DNA from: Acuticoccus sp038745295
GTDB taxonomy: Bacteria; Pseudomonadota; Alphaproteobacteria; Rhizobiales; Amorphaceae
Length of the DNA: 11,169 bases
Reading direction: 5' to 3'
Assembly (NCBI GenBank): GCA_038745295.1
Contig: JBCDLN010000116.1
Span: forward strand, 1-11,169
Numbering within the stretch: position 1 is the first letter of the stretch; each line of letters starts with the position of its first letter. The notes below the pieces were generated by a model. The model was not told the DNA's origin, made no database searches, and saw only the letters and a program-made list of their open reading frames with translations. The position numbers and the translations under genes were made by a program. This document shows, one piece after another, positions 6,749 to 11,169 of the stretch.

Positions 6749-7721
6749 ATATTTGTGCGTTGTGGATGTTGCGTGTGAGACCGTCGCTGGTGTCAACGCG
6801 CCGATAGGCATCCCGGCGGCGGTAAAGGCCGTCCACGACCCGTCCCAGCAGACCACCAGCCGGCTCAAGGGACCCAATAAATTGCGCAGCCTCAGCATCT
6901 TGGATGCGGCCGCCCAGCAGGTCCGTCGCGGCGTCCTTATACGCAGCCAAAACGCGCGCGTTGATCTGCGGGTGACCCAGGATCGCACAAAACATCGGGT
7001 CCTGCCGGTATTGATGCCAGCGTGTGAGCCGCGCCAAACGCCCGGCAGCATCAACAGCGTTGGCGGCATCAAACGAACTTCCCCCGCCCTGGGGCGTCAC
7101 CGTTTCAGGAAGCGGCGCGGCGGTGAAACCAAGCGCGCCCGCCACCTTTTCGCGGTAGGCGCCATCGGTCAGCCAAGGGCCATAAAGCACCCGCAACGAT
7201 CCCTCGCGCGGGGCAGCCTCAGTCCAATCGAGCCCAGCAAACACTTGGCGGCAGATAGCGCTCAGATGCACCATCGGTTGCGCACGCCGGTTCATCAGCG
7301 AGGCCAACATGTTGAGAGGGTCGCGCAGGAACACAATGGTGGCTGCGCTCTGCCCGGTGTCCCGTTGCGCTGCCTCGAGCTGAAGCACTGTGGGCAAAAG
7401 CCACCCTTCGATGTTGATGATGGCAGTGCCTGTCTGAGTGCGCTTGGCCCGGACCATCGAGGCGCTGAAGCTCTCACTAAAAAAGGTGGTTGTGGCGGGC
7501 AAAGACGCCATCACCCAATCCACAAAAGCGTGGTGGCCGGACCGCTTGGTGGCCACAACGTTCAAAAAATGGGTGTGTTGGATTGCAATCATCGCCCTTT
7601 GCCAGCGCGCATCGGCGTTTCGCACCGGCTCCTCAAAACACCGCTCCCACGGCCCATTCAATGGTTCAGTCGCCCCGTGCGCCGCCTGGCACCGCACTGA
7701 GCATTCAGACACCATGCGCAT
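6729..7721 (-). CDS. Sulfotransferase-like P-loop protein
   Basis: A frame of 330 residues on the strand opposite dnaK and dnaJ. HFLNVVATKRSGHHAFVDWV (51-70) resembles the first beta strand and the phosphosulfate-binding loop of PAPS-dependent sulfotransferases. IVFLRDPLNMLASL (129-142) resembles their 3'-phosphate-binding segment (R-D-P-x-N-x-x-A-S). GPWLTDGAYREKVAGALGF (181-199) and GGGSSFD (212-218) also fit the bacterial sulfotransferase-like families found in surface-polysaccharide loci. Such enzymes would transfer sulfate from PAPS to a sugar or other acceptor; activity and acceptor are not established. The given start, ATG 7721, is the longest choice. ATG 7592 (residue 44) may be the real start, as it has AAAGGG just upstream and places the P-loop strand near the N-terminus, giving 287 residues. 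A plus-strand frame over the same DNA (6687-7700) gives Arg/Pro-rich nonsense and is rejected. No partner gene is adjacent. Confidence 0.8.
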   Translation of the reverse strand: MRMVSECSVRCQAAHGATEPLNGPWERCFEEPVRNADARWQRAMIAIQHTHFLNVVATKRSGHHAFVDWVMASLPATTTFFSESFSASMVRAKRTQTGTAIINIEGWLLPTVLQLEAAQRDTGQSAATIVFLRDPLNMLASLMNRRAQPMVHLSAICRQVFAGLDWTEAAPREGSLRVLYGPWLTDGAYREKVAGALGFTAAPLPETVTPQGGGSSFDAANAVDAAGRLARLTRWHQYRQDPMFCAILGHPQINARVLAAYKDAATDLLGGRIQDAEAAQFIGSLEPAGGLLGRVVDGLYRRRDAYRRVDTSDGLTRNIHNAQISIAALF

Positions 7722-7919
7722 TGCATTTCATGGCCTGCTCGCGATAGAGCCGCCTTCTCCTTACACACACACCAATGCAAGCACCCTCGCCGCCCTGAAC
7801 GGGTTGGACGGCAACGATCTTGCACTGTATCACCCCAGCACAGTCTCAAGCACCAGCCGCGCGGATGGGGCCCCTGCCCCTTCAACGGCAGCCCGATGCA
7901 TGGACCGGACGGAATAGTC

Positions 7920-9068
7920 ATGGCGACAGCACAAAAGCCCGATTACTACGATGTTCTAGGGGTTGCGCGAAACGCCGACGACAAAACCCTCAAGTCGGCC
8001 TATCGCAAGCTCGCCATGAAGTACCACCCCGACCGCAACCATGGCGATGCAGCGGCGGAGCAAAAATTCAAAGAGGTGAGCGAGGCGTACGAGGTTCTGC
8101 GCGAGCCGCAAAAGCGCGCCGCCTATGATCGGTTCGGACACGCTGCGTTCGAAGGCGGCCGCGGCGGTCCTGGAGGGGCTGGGCCAGGGTTCGGCAACGA
8201 TTTTGCGTCGGCCATGTCCGACATTTTCGAAGAGGTGTTTGGCGGACGGGGCGGCGCGCGCACAGGCGGCGGCGGCCGCGCGCGAGGATCTGACCTTCGC
8301 TATAATCTTGAGATCTCGCTGGAGGACTCGTTCGCGGGTAAGACGGTGGACATCACTGTCCCATCCTCGTCCACCTGCTCCGTGTGTGACGGTTCGGGCG
8401 CCAAACCCGGGACCAAGCCCACCACCTGCCCCACGTGTAACGGCACGGGCCGCATTCGTGTGGCACAGGGCTTTTTTACCTTGGAGCGCACCTGCGTCAC
8501 CTGTCAGGGACGGGGCACGGTGGTCCGCGAAGAGTGCGAAAACTGCAACGGCACCGGGCGGGTTTCAGAGGAGCGGAACCTTTCGGTTAACATTCCTGCA
8601 GGCATTGAAGACGGCACCCGCATCCGCCTTGCCGGCGAAGGGGAAGCTGGCGTCATGGGCGGGCCCGCCGGGGACCTTTACATCTTCTTGTCCATCCGCG
8701 CGCACGACTTTTTCCAGCGCGAAGGGGCGGACCTATACTGCCGTGTCCCCATTTCGATGGTCCGGGCAGCCCTTGGGGGTGCCGTTGAAATCCCCTCCAT
8801 CGACGGGGAAAAGGCCCGGGTTAAAATCCCAGAGGCGACACAGACCGGGCGCCAGTTCCGTTTGCGCGGCAAAGGAATGCCTGTGATGCGCTCTTCACAG
8901 ATGGGTGACATGTACGTTCAGGTGGTGGTGGAAACCCCGCAAAACCTGACCCGACGCCAGCGCGAACTCCTTGCAGAATTTGATTCGGTTTCTTCGACAG
9001 AAAATCACCCAGAAAGTCATGGCTTTTTCTCCCGCGCTAAGGAATTTTTCGATAATCTCAGCCAATAG
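7920..9068 (+). CDS. dnaJ: Co-chaperone DnaJ (Hsp40, type I)
   Basis: A complete type I Hsp40 of 382 residues (E. coli 376). It delivers unfolded proteins to DnaK and stimulates its ATPase. Domains in order: the J domain (8-70) with the catalytic HPD at 36-38 and the helix-IV region ending KRAAYDRFG; a Gly/Phe region (about 73-125); four CxxCxGxG zinc repeats beginning at residues 153 (CSVCDGSG), 170 (CPTCNGTG), 192 (CVTCQGRG) and 206 (CENCNGTG), forming two zinc centres; and two beta C-terminal client-binding domains. The tail GFFSRAKEFFDNLSQ (368-382) is of the type I associate with alphaproteobacterial DnaJ. ATG 7920 is preferred over ATG 7896: it yields the usual MATAQKPDYYDVLGV start with a GGA-type site about 6 nt upstream, while the earlier start adds eight unrelated residues. 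It must be transcribed from the 198-bp gap upstream, because dnaK is cut off by a terminator and an opposing gene. Confidence 0.97.
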   Translation: MATAQKPDYYDVLGVARNADDKTLKSAYRKLAMKYHPDRNHGDAAAEQKFKEVSEAYEVLREPQKRAAYDRFGHAAFEGGRGGPGGAGPGFGNDFASAMSDIFEEVFGGRGGARTGGGGRARGSDLRYNLEISLEDSFAGKTVDITVPSSSTCSVCDGSGAKPGTKPTTCPTCNGTGRIRVAQGFFTLERTCVTCQGRGTVVREECENCNGTGRVSEERNLSVNIPAGIEDGTRIRLAGEGEAGVMGGPAGDLYIFLSIRAHDFFQREGADLYCRVPISMVRAALGGAVEIPSIDGEKARVKIPEATQTGRQFRLRGKGMPVMRSSQMGDMYVQVVVETPQNLTRRQRELLAEFDSVSSTENHPESHGFFSRAKEFFDNLSQ

Positions 9069-9101
9069 CCGTCATTGAGAGACGGTGCGCCGGAGTTGTT
9101 C

Positions 9102-9899
9102 ATGATCAACCATGCCCGCCAACGCGTCCGGGAGCTTCAAGACAAGCTTTCGGCAGAAATTAACGCGAAGCGCAATCAACTCGCAAACGGTGCGAGATCA
9201 GATAAGCAAGCCAAAGACTTGCGGCTGCTGGAAGAGCTGCGCCAGCGGCTGCGCCGGACTGAGGCCGATCTTGACCGTTCTGGCCCCACGGGCGGGAGGC
9301 TCCGCCGCCTCCAGGGCCGCATCGGCGATGAGTTCCGGTTTTTGCGCAACTGGGCAGGCAACCCTTTAAGGGTCGGTGCGGTGGCGCCCTCCAGCCAAGA
9401 GCTGTGCCGGCTGATGGCGCAGTACGTTGAGGTGGACCGGCCCGGCGTCATTGTGGAGCTTGGGCCAGGCACAGGCGCGGTCACGCAAGCGATGCTCGAT
9501 CGCGGTGTGGACCCCGACAGGCTGGTGCTCATTGAGTACTCGCCCGATTTTTGCGCCCTCCTGCGCGAGCGCTTTCCGGGCGTCAATGTGGTGAACGGCA
9601 ACGCCTACGCCATGGCGGCCGTCATGGAAGAGCTCGGCAATCCGCCCATCGCGTCGGTGATTTCAGGGTTACCGCTGGTGGTGAAGCCGCTGCCGGAGCG
9701 GCAGGCGCTGCTGCTTGATGCCTTTGCGAGGATGGCCCCTGGTGCCCCCTTCATCCAGTTCAGCTATATGCTCATGCCCCCTGTCAAAGGGCTGATGGGG
9801 ATCACCATCTCATCAACCAGGTGGGTGCTCGCCAACCTCCCGCCGGCGCGAGTGTGGCTCTACCGCTCACCGCCTGCAGCCTCGACCCTTGCCGCCTAG
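9102..9899 (+). CDS. SAM-dependent methyltransferase, PmtA-like (probable phospholipid N-methyltransferase)
   Basis: A class I SAM-dependent methyltransferase of 265 residues. The catalytic core starts near residue 78 with FRFLRNWAGNPLRVGAVAPS (78-97), a segment typical of PmtA-like proteins. It is followed by motif I VIVELGPGTGAVTQ (116-129), the acidic strand end LVLIEYS (141-147), NGNAYAM (165-171) and the active-site stretch ISGLPLVVKP (187-196). PmtA enzymes methylate phosphatidylethanolamine stepwise toward phosphatidylcholine at the inner membrane; the RsmA/KsgA-like rRNA adenine methyltransferases are a related alternative, but the SGLP motif favours PmtA. Residues 1-75 are highly charged, Arg/Lys/Glu/Gln-rich and predicted helical or coiled-coil, an addition to the roughly 200-residue size I recall for this family. 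ATG 9102 is chosen because CGGAG lies 6 nt upstream; a TTG at 9075 would add nine residues. It follows dnaJ by 33 nt, so it is probably co-transcribed. Confidence 0.82.
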   Translation: MINHARQRVRELQDKLSAEINAKRNQLANGARSDKQAKDLRLLEELRQRLRRTEADLDRSGPTGGRLRRLQGRIGDEFRFLRNWAGNPLRVGAVAPSSQELCRLMAQYVEVDRPGVIVELGPGTGAVTQAMLDRGVDPDRLVLIEYSPDFCALLRERFPGVNVVNGNAYAMAAVMEELGNPPIASVISGLPLVVKPLPERQALLLDAFARMAPGAPFIQFSYMLMPPVKGLMGITISSTRWVLANLPPARVWLYRSPPAASTLAA

Positions 9900-9979
9900 A
9901 TGTCGTTTCCATCACCGTTGTTCATGGCGGAACCGTCGTAGGGGGCCGTGCCTCACTGCTCCCGCCTAGGGTTAATTGT

Positions 9980-10102
9980 CCCGCGGTGGGCCTGATGCAT
10001 CAACCCACGGCTTCGCCTCAGCCGGCACAGTTGCCGGCCTCAGACGTTGCCCAAACGCGCACGCGCGTTTCGGTGGGGTTGACCCATCAGATCCACCGCG
10101 GG
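9980..10102. ncRNA. Candidate structured RNA or hairpin element of unknown family
   Basis: A 123-nt segment closed by a long imperfect stem. CCCGCGGTGG (9980-9989) pairs with CCACCGCGGG (10093-10102), CTGATG (9992-9997) with CATCAG (10085-10090), and TCAACCC (10000-10006) with GGGTTGA (10076-10082): 23 Watson-Crick pairs plus one G-U, with two small internal mismatches. Inside are two perfect 7-bp tetraloop hairpins: GCCGGCA-CAGT-TGCCGGC (10021-10038) and AAACGCG-CACG-CGCGTTT (10053-10070). A small GGC-TTC-GCC hairpin lies at 10009-10017. The result is a branched fold. The strand, promoter and family are unknown; a non-transcribed repeat element is an equal alternative. The pairings are read directly from the sequence. 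Confidence 0.4.
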
Positions 10103-10137
10103 GTTCTGACGGTGTCGGCTCCGGAGGAACGTCGCTG

Positions 10138-10154
10138 TTTGGTGTCCCACCAAA
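10138..10154. repeat. Short perfect hairpin
   Basis: TTTGGTG (10138-10144) and CACCAAA (10148-10154) form a 7-bp stem with a 3-nt loop, 36 nt after the branched structure. It could end a transcript coming from that structure, but no T-run follows on the plus strand, so a terminator role is doubtful. Confidence 0.35.
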
Positions 10155-10401
10155 GGAACATGTGAAGGGCTCTTTGGCGGCGCTTAGAGTGAACAACCTT
10201 CAAGGCTTCTACACGTACAGCCGGTCACAGCCGGATGGAATTACCGGCGTCCAGTGCACCTGCGACCGACGAGTGAAGCCTGAGCTCGGCCCGCTTCCAT
10301 CGGGGCGAGACGCGCTCACCCCCTAAGCCGGCAGCCAAGATACCCGCCCAAGGCCGTTCATCCACGCACATCGTCGCGCCATAACCTAGCGCATGCTTTT
10401 C

Positions 10402-10432
10402 ATCCGCTCAGATTCATCCAAAGTGAGCGGAT
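10402..10432. terminator. Inverted repeat downstream of kynureninase, possible terminator
   Basis: ATCCGCTCA (10402-10410) and TGAGCGGAT (10424-10432) form a perfect 9-bp stem with a 13-nt loop, 6 nt beyond the kynureninase stop codon. Its position fits a terminator for that minus-strand gene, but the sequence leaving the stem in that direction is A-rich rather than T-rich. It may instead be Rho-assisted or simply protect the transcript end. Confidence 0.42.
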
Positions 10433-10438
10433 ATTGCT

Positions 10439-11169
10439 CTAAGTGACTGCCGCGCGCTTGTGGAACTCAGGCCGATCGTAGCCCTTGTCTTCCAAAAGGT
10501 CAGACATGACCTCCACGGCATCGAAGACGTCCACATAGCGCGTATAGAGCGGCGTCATCCCAAAGCGTAATATGTTGGGAGCCCTAAAGTCGCCGATCAC
10601 GCCGCGGGCAATGAGAGCCTGCATCATCGCGTATCCAGCCTCAAAGCTGAATGAGACCTGGCTGCCGCGCTGGGCGCCATCGCGGGTGGTTTCAAGCTGA
10701 AGCCTTCCCCCAAAACGCGCGTCCGCGCGCGCAATCATCAGATCGCACAGCGCCACGGACTTTTGGCGCACAGCCTCAAGGTCAACGCCGTCAAACACGT
10801 CAAGCGCAGCATCAAGCGCGCTCAGAGACAAGATCGGCGCCGTCCCCGTTACAAACCGCGTGATCCCTTGTGCGGGCTCATAGCCTGTCTGAAACGAAAA
10901 CGGCGCGGCGTGGCCGAACCAGCCGCGAATGGCCGGCATCACATCCTGATGCCGGGGCGCCACCCATAAAAAGGCCGGCGCACCAGGGCCGCCATTTAAG
11001 TATTTGTAGCCGCAGCCAATGGCAAAATCGGCATCTGCCCCAACAAGATCGACGGGGAATGCCCCTGTTGAGTGGGCAAGGTCCCACACGACAAGGGCGC
11101 CTTTATCGTGGATCAGGCGCGTTGTGGCCGCCATGTCGTGCTTGGCGCCGGTCCGATAGTCCACCTCAG
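10439..11169 (-). CDS. kynU: Kynureninase (partial, 5' end off the right edge)
   Basis: The C-terminal 242 residues of a PLP-dependent kynureninase, which normally has about 400-420 residues. It cleaves L-kynurenine to anthranilate and L-alanine (or the 3-hydroxy form to 3-hydroxyanthranilate) in tryptophan breakdown. Visible signatures are VDYRTGAKHDM at the window edge, VVWDLAHSTGAFPVDL with the Asp that contacts the PLP ring nitrogen, and GCGYKYLNGGPGAPAFLWV, where the Lys of YKYLNGG forms the Schiff base with PLP. RGWFGHAAPFSF and FVTGTAPILSLSALDAALD follow, then the small C-terminal domain ending at the TAG stop (10439-10441). The frame remains open through the edge: the GTG at 11162-11164 is an internal Val, preceded by a Glu codon, and not a start. 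Cytoplasmic. Whether tryptophan dioxygenase or formamidase genes lie upstream cannot be seen. Confidence 0.95.
   Translation of the reverse strand, partial: EVDYRTGAKHDMAATTRLIHDKGALVVWDLAHSTGAFPVDLVGADADFAIGCGYKYLNGGPGAPAFLWVAPRHQDVMPAIRGWFGHAAPFSFQTGYEPAQGITRFVTGTAPILSLSALDAALDVFDGVDLEAVRQKSVALCDLMIARADARFGGRLQLETTRDGAQRGSQVSFSFEAGYAMMQALIARGVIGDFRAPNILRFGMTPLYTRYVDVFDAVEVMSDLLEDKGYDRPEFHKRAAVT

Larger units (their letters stand above)
9900..10438. other. Gene-poor convergent region, 539 bp, with dense inverted repeats
   Basis: This gap lies between the ends of the converging methyltransferase and kynureninase genes. Open frames exist on both strands (for example 9976-10326 plus and 9972-10196 minus), but their products are Pro/Gly/Ser-rich, lack a good ribosome binding site and resemble no family I know. 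The section 9980-10154 holds several strong inverted repeats, described separately. From 10155 to 10400 I see only short repeats, such as CAGCCGG twice around 10218-10236. No tRNA, tmRNA, SRP or RNase P signature was recognised. Confidence 0.6.

Noticed and set aside
6687..7700. Long plus-strand open frame (337 codons) between dnaK and dnaJ
   Set aside because: Its product is Arg/Pro/His-rich with no domain sense, while the minus strand over the same DNA encodes recognisable sulfotransferase motifs. It is a shadow frame in GC-rich DNA.
7804..7831. TTGGAC - 16 nt - TGTATC as a dnaJ promoter
   Set aside because: Only three of six matches in each box, and no heat-shock consensus nearby; too weak to list as a feature.
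7902..7908. GGACCGG shared between the dnaK and dnaJ leaders
   Set aside because: A 7-mer shared in GC-rich DNA is expected by chance, and in the dnaJ leader it lacks the pairing partner seen before dnaK.
9980..10154. Possible tmRNA, 6S, SRP or RNase P RNA
   Set aside because: I looked for a T-loop-like TTCGA sequence, an ANDN-type tag reading frame, the GGAAGGAAGC-type SRP loop and the GAGGAAAGTCC core of RNase P on both strands and found none.
9972..10326. Small open frames on both strands in the gap after the methyltransferase gene
   Set aside because: They overlap strong inverted repeats, are rich in Pro, Gly and Ser, and lack good ribosome binding sites and any recognised family.

Overview
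The window reads as chromosomal DNA from a GC-rich alphaproteobacterium. The evidence is the order dnaK ... dnaJ - PmtA-like methyltransferase, a dnaK promoter that fits the alphaproteobacterial heat-shock (RpoH) consensus, a DnaJ C-terminus of the alphaproteobacterial type, and a kynureninase. I cannot name the genus. Nothing suggests a phage, plasmid, insertion sequence, CRISPR array or defence island.

Layout. Positions 1-1763 (minus strand) hold a tight three-gene set: an AlkB-type demethylase, a small exported protein of unknown function, and a PPP-type metallophosphoesterase cut by the left edge. Positions 1914-4574 (plus strand) hold a redox-type pair: an exported YceI protein, then a long fusion of a cytochrome b561 membrane domain, a fifth membrane helix, an Ala/Pro/Thr/Ser-rich linker and two YceI-like domains. 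Positions 4600-6748 hold dnaK with a recognisable heat-shock promoter, a structured leader and a strong terminator. Positions 6729-7721 (minus strand) hold a sulfotransferase-like gene wedged between dnaK and dnaJ. Positions 7920-9899 (plus strand) hold dnaJ and a PmtA-like methyltransferase with an unusual charged N-terminal extension. Positions 9900-10438 carry no convincing protein gene but a striking set of inverted repeats that would fold into a branched RNA or DNA structure. Positions 10439-11169 (minus strand) hold the C-terminal part of kynureninase, cut by the right edge.

How they work together. DnaK and DnaJ form the Hsp70 chaperone machine, but here they cannot be a simple two-gene operon: a terminator and an opposing gene separate them. 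The YceI/b561 pair resembles the yceJ-yceI pairing of E. coli, in which a b561-type membrane haem protein sits next to a periplasmic lipocalin-like isoprenoid binder; here the two activities are also fused in one polypeptide. A periplasmic quinone or isoprenoid electron-transfer role is an inference. The points most worth following are the b561-YceI-YceI fusion and the branched inverted-repeat structure at 9980-10102.
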